Below, one piece after another: positions 1 through 11,600 of a stretch of DNA of 64,000 nucleotides. The notes beneath the pieces were generated by a model. It did not search any database and was not told where the DNA came from. It worked only from the letters and a program-made list of their open reading frames with translations. The position numbers were made by a program, and so were the translations under genes. The first letter of the stretch is position 1; each line of letters begins with the position of its first letter. The DNA lies in the NCBI RefSeq assembly GCF_027595985.1, contig NC_073311.1, positions 51,623,292-51,687,291 on the forward strand, written 5' to 3'. This stretch comes from Sorex araneus (taxonomy: Eukaryota > Chordata > Mammalia > Eulipotyphla > Soricidae).

Positions 1-1250
1 ATTTTCTTTTTATCAATGACATTGTCAACTTTATTGTAAAACTTATCCACTTTCAATCTAAAATTACTGATCAAGTTCTTAGAATTTTCTGAAATTTTAT
101 TGATTGAAAATTTGGGGGTATGGTACTGACAGCAGGTCAACCTGTGTCCATGCAGCAAGTGTATCAACAGTCTTTTGGTGTCCTCAGGCTTCCTCGTACC
201 CCAAAATTGCCACTGTCTCTGGCCGAACCCCAACAACTTGGTACCAAGTTTCCTGAGAAATTAAACAGCCAAAAGTTAGGTACCTGGGAGCCACACCCAC
301 AAACCACCTCCAGCCCAGCTATTGAAAACCTTTTTTTCAGAGATCCATTAACAAATCTTGAAAGAGATCAAAAGCCGAAGTGAATCTCAAACCTTTCCAG
401 GCTGAACAGACCAGTGGAAATTAGAGGGCGTAGGTCATCCTGGTGCCTGCCCAAGCCAAGCCCCTGGCAGCTGCTTGCTCCCATAATCCAAAATCGCTAC
501 TATGACCCTAGCCTGACTCAACCATCTCAGGACAGACCACACCAAGTCAATAACATATTGAAAATGTTGGTTTGGGGTTTTGTGACTGGTCTACAGGTTT
601 TCCTAGGGAGGAGATGGGCACCTTCCCCCACTTTCCTATACTCCTGGAAGCTCTAGCAGTACCCCATGAACCAACTTCAGCACCACCATTTAAGCTCTTC
701 TACAGAGACCCATGAATAAATAAAAAAGAGATCAAAAGTGTTCTGTTGTAGAGAATGTGGAGTGTCTTCTACAGAAATAAAGGCTGCCATTGTGAAAAGA
801 CAAGCTGGCTGTGGTCTGGACAGACTGGTCTATGAGAGCTCACAATGAAAAAATGAGTGAAAAAAAGTAACACATTATTGAAGTGTCACTTAAAATTTCA
901 ACAGGAAACCCTTAGACTTGTATTTTCAAACTGGTAGCAGACACGCCTCAACAATGCAGAGACTCTGAGTTTCTAGTCTGTCATTTGGTTTGTCCATTGG
1001 CAAATGCTTCTGAGAGATTGTTCCTGTAACAGTAGGTGTTGGGGTACAATAGACTTGACCATCCTTTGCAGTTGAACTACTTCCATCTCTGCACAAATAC
1101 TAAAAACTTAGATACAATCTCTAAATTTTGGTATAATACAACTTTCCCTCATCCTTTCATGATGGCACATTTACTCTAAGAAAAATATTTCAAAAATTAT
1201 GGTCCATTAATAATATTTCATCTCTGATACACTACTTATTTTCTGAAGAA
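1..1250. other. Unclassified non-coding sequence with a repeat-like block
   Basis: No KLR exon or SINE was found here. Bases about 110-720 are less AT-rich than the surroundings, hold two chance open frames and end in an A-rich AATAAATAAAAAAG stretch. That suggests the 3' end of a retroelement, possibly an old L1 3' UTR, but I cannot name the family. The rest is AT-rich intergenic DNA. Confidence 0.3.
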
Positions 1251-1594
1251 TTTCTACATGTTTAATTAATTACATTTTCAAATTTATTGTGACAACAAAA
1301 GAATTGTCAGTTCTCCTAACTACTGTCAAGTTTTGGATATTTCTAAAATTAAATTTTATTTTTATAAAAACCTTGCAATTTCACATTCAAATATGTCTAT
1401 GGGAAATATAAAGCTTTAAAATGTACTCAACGAAATCATAAATTTGATTAAATGTGAGATAATACTCAGTGCGATATTCAGCGACTTCTTATCTAATGAT
1501 AACTAGCTGTCTTTCTTTATATGAATGTTTATTAGAAATATTACAAGTCATAGTCTAACTTATTTAGGCAGAAATAAAGATGCTATTATCTATC

Positions 1595-2330
1595 TATGTT
1601 TTGTTTGGATTTTGGGTGTCCCCAGCAGTACTCTTGTTCTGTGCTCCGGGATCATTACCGGTTAGCACACAGACCAAATAGGGTACAGGGATCAAACCTG
1701 GGCCTGACTCATACAAGGCAGTTGGACTCCAGGATAATTATTTTAAAGCAGGGAGGGCAAACTCAGCAGTACTCAGGGTTTACTTCTGATTCGGTGCTCA
1801 TCGATGACTATTTGAAGTACTCAAAGGGCCATATGTGGTGCCAGGATCAAACCAGGTTCAACTGTACAGGGCAAACTCGATACTCCCTGCACTAGTACTT
1901 GGGCCCATCCAAGATACTATTTTTAAAATAGCACTTAATAAAAAGTTGGACAAACAGAAAAGTAGCTTTTGATTTTGTGTTTGTTTTGGTTTGGGCACAT
2001 TCTGCAGTGCTCAGTGTTTATTCCTGTTCTTTGGCATCATTCCTGCGGGTGCTTGGGGGACCGTATGGGATGTCAGGGAGGGAAATTGGAAGGGCCAGAT
2101 ACATGGCAGGTGCCCTGACTATCTTTCAGCTCTATAGGAATAACAGATTGAGAGTAGGGGTTGGGGGGGTAGTGGTTGTTTTGTGGTCACACCTGGCTAA
2201 TTTATCCAGGCTCTATGCTCAGGGTCACTCCTGGCTGGGACTTGGGGACCATAAGTAGTGGCAGAGACAGAATCTGAGTTAGCCATATGCAAGGGACGGA
2301 CCCAATCAACTGTCATTTGGCCCCGAAAAG
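1595..2330 (-). mobile_element. Cluster of old, diverged SINE fragments
   Basis: Four consecutive diverged SINE-like segments lie in antisense orientation. They are recognised by reversed B-box sequence (GATCAAACCTGGG, GATCAAACCAGG) and by CAGTGCTCAG, CTCCTGGCTGGGA and GGGACCATA body motifs. The same cluster recurs in duplicon copy B at 15110-15860, so it was present before the duplication. Confidence 0.65.
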
Positions 2331-2689
2331 TAGACCCTTAAATCACAAATCAAAAGACACAATGACATCAGAAGATATAAATCAATAATTCTTGGGATCT
2401 AGTTTATACCTATTCCTAAAGGATTTTAGTGATTTCCCATTTTGTATCATTCCTGTGGAAATTCACTTCTAAACCACTCATTTGGAGACTGAATTTAGAC
2501 AAAATCTAGCTTTATCTTTATAAAAGCTAGGGAATTTCACAAAACTTATTGCTGTATTTTAAGAATCTATACTAATTGTAAAGCTTCTGTCAATGGAAAA
2601 TGGCTCAGTATATGCATTTTTCTAATGATTCCATTTTTATTGAGTTAAAAGGAGAGTAAAAGAGAAGAAAAGTGCCTGCCATAAAGGTA

Positions 2690-2795
2690 ATCTGGGTCTG
2701 GGATGAAACAAGGGAAATTGGGGGCAGTGTTGATGTGAAATATACACTGGGTGAAGTGACAGGTGTCACAGCATTAAACAATTATATGAAAGTTT
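2690..2795 (+). mobile_element. L1 3' tail fragment, old
   Basis: This segment runs from a GGGAAATTGGGGGCAGTG-like part through TACACTGGGTGAAGTGAC to a diverged end. It resembles the 3' end seen on younger elements here (CACTGGTGAAGGGATGGGTG then GTGATTCAATAAAA). A counterpart sits at 16470-16565 in copy B. Confidence 0.45.
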
Positions 2796-2799
2796 TTAA

Positions 2800-3935
2800 C
2801 TTCTGATTAATCATTTTGTAAAACTGTAAAACTAAAAGTCATTCACCAATTCACCAAATTGGGTCATGCTCACTAATAATGCCATTTTAAATCGAAATAT
2901 TTAAAATTTAACACTCATTTTTATCACTTTGTTTTTTTTTTAAATTTAGTACTGTTACATAAACAATACATTTGTTACCTGTAATTTCATGGTTTTTAAA
3001 ACATGTTTTTTAAAATATGTGCAGCTACTTAAAAAGTGAAATAATAACTATTTTAAAATAATTGATGATTATTTACTTATTATGATATCACTAAATACAC
3101 ATATTACATTTTTATGATGATGGCAATGCCTAGTGACCAGAAAAATGAATATTTTGGAAATCTAACATTAAATTAAAACATAATGCCCGTGGCACTAAAA
3201 ATAGATGTTGTGGAGAAACTAAGACTAAGTTCAAAGAATTAGTAGCATTCAATATAAAAAGTAACATATGTAAAATTAATCTATCAACATTTTTCAAACC
3301 TAAATAAAAAATGCATAGTTCTTATGATATAAAATATTTATTTGCAAAATAAATATAATTAGAAAATAATTTACATTCAATTAAAATATTTATATGAATG
3401 AATTTTTATTACAGAGACATAAATAATAATATATAGAGCGATAAACTTTAAAACATGAAAGAATATATTTAAAAATGAATTAATTGAATCAATGTTGCAA
3501 AAATGATGGTTTTATAATGATGTATACAGCTGCAATTGATTTTCAATGGTTTATGAGAGCCTTGTGAACATAATAAAATAACAGATTTGCAAAAGTAAGA
3601 AATAAAAATCAAAAATAGAGAATTAAACAATTTTCACTGCTTATAAAACAAGATGATCCACCAGGATAGATTTTTATTCACACACAATCTGTACTGTATA
3701 CACATAAACAATGCACATAATCATAACATATAAGTAATGATTCTATGCATGATAAATACACAAATAAGATAAACTTTTATGTTCACATACATCATAGCTG
3801 CAGTACAAATTCATAATTCTTATGATATTATAACATTACTGAACTGTGATGTTCCTCCAGCAGACACTAGACAAGATCACCTGTAATGTAGACATTAAAG
3901 TTCATTTTAAGTTAATTAAATAAAATTTAAAATTA
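2800..3935. other. AT-rich duplicon sequence without a gene
   Basis: Very AT-rich DNA. It is shared with copy B (16570-17300) up to about 3490, after which copy B lacks about 1.9 kb present here. I see no exon, RNA gene or intact mobile element. Confidence 0.5.
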
Positions 3936-3939
3936 AAGG

Positions 3940-4652
3940 GGGCCACCACTTTTGCAAGGCCATTTTCTCGGGGCCACTCCAGTTGGGGCCACTCCAGCTG
4001 GGTGCAGGTGCCATCCCTCGCCTGCCCCCTAGGAATCCCAGCGGCTGTCATCTTCTAGAACTCGGCAAAAAGCTCCAGGTACGGGTCATGGTGGTTGGAA
4101 ATGCCAGACCTCACGAGACAGGTTGAGTCGGTCCTTCTCCTACCCCCCTCCCATGGGACTCTGAGATGACACCCACACACAGCCACCATCTGCTTAAGCT
4201 CCCACACGGTCATGATCCAGAGACACACAAATGAATCTTGGACCCCAGAAACTTGCTGCAGCGATCTCTCCAGACCCTAATTATGAAAAGTTTAGAATTC
4301 CTAGAGCTCCAAGCCGCTCTTGCAGCCACGTGACATTGTATTGTATCCATAACAAGCAATACAAAACACATTGTCTAGCATTGCATTTTTGGCAGGTATG
4401 AGGGGTGGTGGGACTGGGCTCAAATATCAAAGGTGACCAACTTAGAGAAAGAGTATTGTGCAAATTGTCTGCCATGTAGTCAAGGGTAGGTGTGGAATGG
4501 GGGTGGGGATGGGGATACTGGGGACTTTGGTGGTAAAAAACGTGCACTGGTGAAGGGATGGGTGTTTGATGATTATATGAATTTAGATTTTGTCTAAATT
4601 CAAACATGAAAGCTCTGTACTGTACCTCATGGTGAATCAATAAAAAGGGGGG
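3940..4652 (+). mobile_element. Composite retroelement with L1-type 3' tail
   Basis: GC-rich sequence starts at about 3940 inside an AT-rich background. It ends in the tail motif CACTGGTGAAGGGATGGGTG, then GGTGAATCAATAAAAAG, as on L1 tails elsewhere in the window. AAATTAAA followed by GGGG occurs on both sides, but the right-hand copy abuts a SINE starting GGGGCC, so the target-site duplication is only tentative. The 5' part does not read like L1 coding sequence. The element is absent from copy B. Confidence 0.5.
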
Positions 4653-4659
4653 AAATTAA

Positions 4660-4832
4660 AAGGGGCCAGAGCAGTAACCCTGAGGGTGAGGAGCTTGCCT
4701 TAGACTTGGCTAATCTGGTATGACCCCCTGAGCACTGCCAGGAGTGCTCCCCGAGCACAAAGTGAGGAGAAAATCCTGAACACCACCAGGTTTTACCCTA
4801 AAGCAAAAATAAATAAAATAAAAATTAAGAGT
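4660..4832 (+). mobile_element. SOR-type SINE, sense, diverged
   Basis: It starts GGGGCCAGAGCAGTA, has a degraded promoter region, and continues through CCCTGAGCACTGCCAGGAGTG to an A-rich end (AAATAAATAAAATAAAA). It directly follows the composite element. Confidence 0.7.
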
Positions 4833-5131
4833 GGTTACTCAATCACAGAAGTCATATTCAAGAGAAATGTAGGACATTCCTAGTTTGCAGAAATTTTTCT
4901 AACAGGAGTTTACCTAAAAGTGCAAGGAATACCAAATACATGAATATTCTTTTATGGCTTAAAATTCACTAATACATCCCTAATTAACTCAGCAATTAAG
5001 GTTAAATGGACAGAATGAATTATCACATTACGTATAAATGGAAAGAAAATTATGAAATTAAGTCTATTGTGTACAGATATAAATAGGAAGGGAGGAAGGA
5101 GAGAATAAAAAGCAAAAAGAACTCAAGAAAT

Positions 5132-5215
5132 GAGAGAGAGAAGGAGAGAGAGAGGGAGAAAGAGAGAGAGAGATAAAGAGAGAGAGAGATACAGAGATAA
5201 AGAGAGAGAGAGAAA
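5132..5215 (+). repeat. Purine-rich (GA)n tract
   Basis: Interrupted GAGAGA repeat with GGAGAAA and GATAAAG variants. It is followed at about 5270-5440 by an old SINE fragment in sense orientation (CCCAGGTGGTTCTATCC, then GACCCCCTGAAATTGCC). Confidence 0.8.
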
Positions 5216-6069
5216 TAAACTATACAAAAGAAAACTGGAAGGCTGAATTAGGGGCAATGCAAGGAAAGTAAAGGGTCAGAGAGCAAGCACAGAGCATAAG
5301 GATGAGGGACAGGCAGACCCAGGTGGTTCTATCCTTAGAACCACATGTGACCCCCTGAAATTGCCAAGAATGATCCACAAGCACAGTGCCAGAAATATCT
5401 CTTGAACACCTTGGATGTGGCTTAACAGTCCAGGTTTGGGGAAAAAGAAGTAGCAAAGGAAGTAGAAAGAAGAAACTGATAATTACTAGAAACATCAGAA
5501 TGGCAATTAGGGAGCACCAGAGCCAAGATGTTTTCATGATAATACCGAATAATGGTAAAAATGACTTTTGAGAACGTTGGAAAAACAAAAAGCTTCATTT
5601 TCAGCTGTGATGCTTTTTATGCACATAAACAGGTAATAATACAAAATTATAAATATATTTTAATGTCTACAGCAACTGAAAATCTTAGAAAATGAAAATT
5701 ACAAAAATGCATTACAACAAATAGGCACAGAGTCCTTAGCACTGTTCAATTTGACACCAAACAAACGCATAAAATATACATGGTCAGTGCTATCTTCCTT
5801 TCAGTTGGATCCTGCTTGATCTTCAGCACTTTGTATGTTCCCCAAATCATTGCTAGGAATGACCCCTGAGCACGGCTGGAGTACTTTATTTCCTGCCCGA
5901 TATATATATGAGCACCCTTCAATGATATAGACATATATATGATATAGGTATAGACATATAGTTATCTATATGTAAATATGTCAATAATATAGACGTGTGT
6001 GTGTGTGTGAGTGTGAGTCCTATCATACAATTATTATATGGTGATACAATAAGCAAATGCTTTCTTATG

Positions 6070-6320
6070 TACAGCACTGTACAGCACTGTCATCCCATTT
6101 TCATCAATTTGCTTGAGTGGGCACCATAATGACTCCATCGTGAGACTTGTTGTTACTGTTTTTGGCATATCGAATACGCCAATTGTAGCTTGCTGGGCTC
6201 TGCCGTGTGGGTGGGATACTCTCAGTATCTTCCCGGGCTATCTGAGAGGGGTGGAGGAACCAAACCTGGGTCAGACACGTGCATGGCAAACCCTCTACCT
6301 GCTGTGCTATTGCTCTACCT
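6070..6320 (-). mobile_element. SOR-type SINE, long form, antisense
   Basis: It reads CAGCACTGTCATCCC, then GAGACTTGTTGTTACTG, GGCATATCGAATACGCC and the reversed promoter region ending TGTGCTATTGCTC. It is flanked by CTTATGTA on each side. It is absent from the matching place in copy B near 18165, so it was inserted after the duplication. Confidence 0.85.
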
Positions 6321-6434
6321 TATGTAGCTTCCTTATGTCACCTTGATAAAATCTAAGTATAGAGTTATAAATAAAAACTTACTCTAGTCTGTGATATTGT
6401 CTTAAAAAAATCTCAAATAAATATAGATACACAC

Positions 6435-6635
6435 AGATTTTATGTTTTTTTGTTTTTGTTTTCTCTTTGGGTCACACCTGGCGATGCACAGGGGTTGTCC
6501 GGGCTCATGCACTCAGCATTTACTCCTGGCCGTGCTCAGGGGGCTCAGGGAGATATGATTATGGGATGCTGGGAATAGAACCCAGGTCGGTCGTGTGCAA
6601 GGCAAACGCTGTGCTATTGCTCCAGTCCCCAGAGA
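6435..6635 (-). mobile_element. SOR-type SINE, short form, antisense
   Basis: T-rich start, GGGTCACACCTGGCGATGC, reversed B box GAACCCAGG and reversed A box TGTGCTATTGCTCCAG. Near-identical ACACACAGATTTTA and GACACACTGATTTTA flank it. Copy B near 18270 carries only one such site, so this insertion is younger than the duplication. Confidence 0.9.
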
Positions 6636-7039
6636 CACACTGATTTTAAATACAAAAATAGTACATCCACTCACTGCAGTTTATTTTAGAATTAATGGTA
6701 AACTAATTTTACCATTAGTTTACAAACACAAAATGGAAAATATTTGTTATTCCAATCTAAACAAAAACAATAAAAATTATCACACTGATAGAATTATAGC
6801 ATCTAGTAGAAAAATGGGAATATTCTTCTATTGAAGAAAAATGTAAATTTCTTTAAGTATGACAAAAATTCAATAAGCCTTATATTTGGGATAAAATATA
6901 GAAATAATTTCCCTGAAATAGGAAAGGTACATATAGAAACTTTACACTAATTACTAAAACTTTACTTTTGTACACTTCAATTTTATTTGGTAAGGTCATT
7001 ATTACATGCAAAATGAGCTAGTATCTTTAAGATTATTAA

Positions 7040-7045
7040 TTTATT
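7040..7045 (-). promoter_or_regulatory. Candidate polyadenylation signal of KLRC
   Basis: AATAAA on the minus strand, 25 bases after the KLRC stop codon. The same hexamer is kept at 18644-18649 in copy B. A further AATAAA lies at 6982-6987. Which is used cannot be told from sequence, and 25 bases would make an unusually short 3' UTR. Confidence 0.3.
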
Positions 7046-7069
7046 CAACAGAATTCATATGTAGCTGTA

Positions 7070-7184
7070 CTAATTCTGAAGTTTATGCTTGCAATAATAA
7101 GAATGTGGATATGTGCAAATGTCTGCATTGAGGCTAGGTGAGACAATAACACAGTTAGATTCTCCAGCTGATTTTTCTTTAATC
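7070..7184 (-). CDS. KLRC1: KLRC coding exon 6 (CTLD third part, stop)
   Basis: The acceptor is TTATAG at the upper end. The exon begins in phase 2 and encodes residues from [11 protein letters not shown] to [10 protein letters not shown], then TAG. It carries the last CTLD cysteines (ESNCVIV, DICTY, YYCKHK), matching the human NKG2A order. It ends two residues beyond the human CKHKL terminus. Confidence 0.93.
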
Positions 7185-8590
7185 CTATAATGGAAAAATA
7201 TGCATAAATATGTTAGCACTTTTTTAGCAGGCAACCCACTAATCAATAACATTTCTTTTGTAAAGGAAGTAACTAAAGTATTGAAAATGGAGAAAAGATA
7301 ATTTCCAAAAAATTTGGATTCGAAATCTAACCACTCCATATTTTAATATTCATATGAAAAAATGCTAGCAAACAGTAATTTCTTCATGCTATAATTTAAC
7401 AAGTTAAGATTATTATAAAATGTTATATTTTCTCTATACATTTCAAATATTTAAAGAAAACAAAAACTTACTTTAGTTTGGAAATTGAACCATTTATTGA
7501 CATCCATGGATGATGTGTGGTGTTACGAAATATTCCAACCCAACTTGGAGGTAATATGGAGACCAGAAATTTCTATTTGAAAATATATAGTGTTCATTAC
7601 GAGGAATTTTATTATTTAAAAGATGCAAGTAGCTATTTTTTCAAAGATTCTTAATTTAAAAGTGAAAGGCACTGCTAAATTTCTATTTGACTAAAATAGA
7701 GATTAATGATTTTCAAATTGCCTAAAATTGTGTTACAATTTTGCTTCTGATTTAAATTTCTGGATATAAAAAATTAGTGGCTTGGGTCTGTTTCTTATTT
7801 AACAAGGAAAATGAAGTGCACATAATTTATTTATGTTGATCATTTCCACAGACCTTGAAACCAATTAATTGTCACTGTCATCTCGTTGCTCATCCATTTG
7901 CTCAAGCGGGCACCATAAATGTCTCCATCATGAGACTTGTTGTTACTGTTTTTGGCATATCAAATATGCCATGGTAGCTTGCCAGGCTCTGCCTTGGGGG
8001 CAAGATACTTTCGGTAGCCTGCCTGGCTCTCCGAGAAAGAGATGTAAATGTAAATTGTTACGTTACATTTTTACTTTGAGTTTGATTTTATAAGGAAACT
8101 AACAAAAGATTTCATAACGAGTTGGCAGTCAGAAAATGATAACTGGATATCTAAAATTATTTAATTCAGGGCTACATCTAGTTGTGCTCAGGGATCACTC
8201 CTGGAGGTACCAGAGGACATATATGGTACATATATGGACATATATGGTCAACTAGGGTTAGTTTCCTCAAGGTCATAAGGCCATACCTTACCCCTGTACT
8301 ATCTCTAAGCCAACTGCTCTCTAAGCCAAGATAAGCAAAGATCAATGCCTCTTCACTGAAACAGCAATCTGTTCAAGCTGCCATACTTATTTCTCTAAGT
8401 TCGTTCCTGCTAATAACATTTTTTACTAAAATTCTAACGTAAAAGTTAAAGGACTCTGAAAGACAAAAAGTTTTCTCCAGAGTTATAAAACAACAGGTAT
8501 GGAAAACACTACTATAGATGACCCAACAGAAGAGCTAGACTTGCTGCTTCCCAACACCAAACTACAGAAGAGGTGGCTCAGGGAAGCCAT

Positions 8591-8625
<35 letters not shown>

Positions 8626-11600
8626 CTCTGGCTCTGGCTCTCTGGCTCTGGCTTTCTGGCTCTCTCTCTCTGACTAATAAACAAAGGTTATAAATTACTC
8701 TCAATAACGTTGTGAAGGCATTTGAAAAGATCATCACCATTTTGTTAATTTTTGGAAAATGGTGACATCCAGGAATATAGTTCAAGTGGTAGGATCCTCA
8801 TGTTCTGTAAATATGAAGTTGTGGATTCAACCCCAGCAACGTAAAACATATATATTTATATACAAAACAAAAGAAAATATTGATAGAAGGGATATATCTA
8901 GAAGTAATCAAAAGACATACATAGTTAATGTCATCAACAGTGTTTAAATGTAAAGAGATTTTTCTGGAAAAACACACTAAATACTAACACGATTAAATGA
9001 ATAAGCCTGTGCACCTTTGCATACCTATAAACACTTTGAATAATCTATATTAGAGTTGTAACAATGAATTTTATATGGTTGTATGTTTATTTTTTAAGAA
9101 AATTATAATTTTCCAAATGTATATACAATATGTAAGTTTAATGAAAATACCAACACTGAAGCAACCATTCCTAAAAGTGAAAAAAAACATATCTATATAT
9201 ATTTATAATAAATCATATATAAAAAAAAATTTGCATCCTACAGACCTGGTGGGTTTTTTATTTTTATTTTTATTCATTTCATGAGACTGGAGCCATAGCA
9301 CAGCGGGTAGGGTGTTTGCCTTGCACAAGGCTGACCCGGGTTGATTCCTCCATCCCTCTTGGAGAGCCCAGCAAGCTACCGAGAGTATCCCACTGGCATG
9401 GCAGAGCCTGGCAAGCTACCTGTGGCGTACTCAATATGCCAGAAACAGTAACCAGTCTCACAATGGAGATGTTACTGAAGCCCACTTCAAGCAATCGGAC
9501 GACAGTGCTACAGTGCTTTTCCTTTTATTAAATTTATCTTGCTAGAATGTTTAGAAATTGTTTGATAATTTTGAATGTACTGTTCATACTTTGCTTTCAC
9601 TATCCAAGATTCTCATTTGACTTTTTGATGATAACAGAGTGACTGACAGAACGGCCTTTGAAGCATGGAGTGTTTTTATGTCACTGGCAGACTGAAAAAT
9701 GTGCCAATTTCTTATTGCATTTGTGAGCACAGAATAACACTTGATTCATTTGAAGCTAACTAAATCCACTTAAATGGCTATCACTAGGTGTAATATCAGC
9801 AAATATTATATCTTTAATTAGCTTAAATGGAAGAAAAAATTTAAAAACAGTTGTGAAAACATGTTTTTCTAGAAAAAAGTAAGAATGATAAATCAAATGT
9901 GCATTATGACATGAAAGAAAATTGTAGGACTGAAATATTAAAAGTCAATATGTACAGTGTACAAAATATACAGTAAAAATATGCGAAAGTGAATAAGTAT
10001 TAACTCAAATGTCTTTTGTAATGTTGTTGTCACGTTAAACACTTACCATTTCTTCTTCACTCTCTATATAAAGCAGGCGAGACCGGCGAGAATCACAGGC
10101 CACCACACTCTCGATCCATGACATTTTTTCATGATTTGTATAGTAGCAGTTGTTGAAATATGTAAATCCCTCAGGAGGACAGTGAGCACAAGGAGGCACC
10201 AGAGAGTTATTTTCAGCTATTAATAGGAAAGTTAATTACAAACATCAGATAGAACTGCTACACGCGCATAGGTAAAAACATGCATGTATATTGCATATTG
10301 TGCACTGTCAGGATGTGGTACATCACAGCACAAGTCTCATGCAAACACACCCAGTAAGGGTCAGTTCTCATCCCTTAATTTAAATGTTGATATAAGACAA
10401 ATACAGCACTAAAAATTCCCACTCTATATATCTACATTAGCCACAAACAAACAATTTTATCGTTGAATAACTTATTCATTTTTAGCTGTAAGATATTTGA
10501 ACCAAAATTTGTAAAGAAAATTATAATAAGTAAGTTATTCTTTATATGTTGTTGCATACCAATTACTTTTTATGAACTCTCATTTCCTTATTTTTTAACT
10601 ATGTTTTCTCTTAAATTGGCTAGCATTTCTACTTAGTCCAAGATATACAAACTCTAAAATGTACTATAAAAACTTTTAAAATCAGTATTCACCTTTCTGA
10701 GTGCTCGTTGTATTAATTGCGGAAGAATTATTCTGCCTTAGAGTCTGGGTAGCTAGAAGAAAATTAAGCACAACCTATAAATATAAATGGATTCAACTAT
10801 ATCACAATAACATTAGTGTATTAGAGGACAATTTTTGCATTGTTAAAGATTAGAATCATATTCAATAAAATTGTGTGTAAAGTAAAGTAGTATTATTGAG
10901 AGAGGGTACTAATTCTAAGAAGAATATGGACAGAGAGACAATAGCAGAAAGAAGGAAAGAGAGAAGTAGAGAGAAGAGAAATAAAGCAAACCCAAAAAGT
11001 ATAAAGACAATTCAGACTGAACTTCACATTCTCAGCAATCCCAGAACAGAATACTTTAAAATAAGAGGAAGAGAAATTACGCTGGTGACTCCATCTAAGA
11101 AAATTAATTTTACTAAGGAAAACAATATAAGAATAAGTTTGAGTGGAAAAATATTTTAAAAGCTTACAGAAATGAAGTTACATCTCCCTCTGTATTTGGT
11201 TTAACAAAGTTAAAAAAATTTACATTTCCCAATAAGGTATTTTAGTATCCAAAATATGTTTTTATTACAAATTCAAAATAATCAATCCACGCTAGTCTAT
11301 ATATACTTGCATTAATGAGAGATCTGTTCCTTAATATTATAAAATCTTTGACAAAGAGAAATTACGCAGGTGAATTCATCTAAGAAAATTAATTTCACTA
11401 AAAATAACAATATAAGAATTAAGTTTGAGTGGAAAAATATTTTAAAAGTTTAAAAAATGAAGTTACATCTCCCTCTGTATTTGGTTTAACCAAATTAAAA
11501 ACAATTTACATTTCTCAATAAGGTATTCTGGTATTCTAAATTATGTTTTTATTATAAATTCAAAATAATCAATCTACACTAGTCTATATATACTTGGATT

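Larger units (their letters stand above)
1255..9235. repeat. Duplicon copy A (3' half of KLRC locus)
   Basis: This block aligns by eye, in the same order and orientation, with 13410-23025. Anchors include ACAACAAAAGAATTGTCAG near 1295 against 13445, the exon 6 regions at 7070 and 18674, the exon 5 regions at 7472 and 19319, and the TTAATTTTTGGAAAATGGTG stretch near 8744 against 21184. Each copy carries SINE or L1 insertions the other lacks, so the duplication predates those insertions. The true outer boundaries may extend beyond the limits I could follow. Confidence 0.85.

Noticed and set aside
120-656. Two frames of 87 and 80 codons in a moderately GC-rich block
   Set aside because: The block resembles a retroelement 3' end and the frames show no known motif or splice context.
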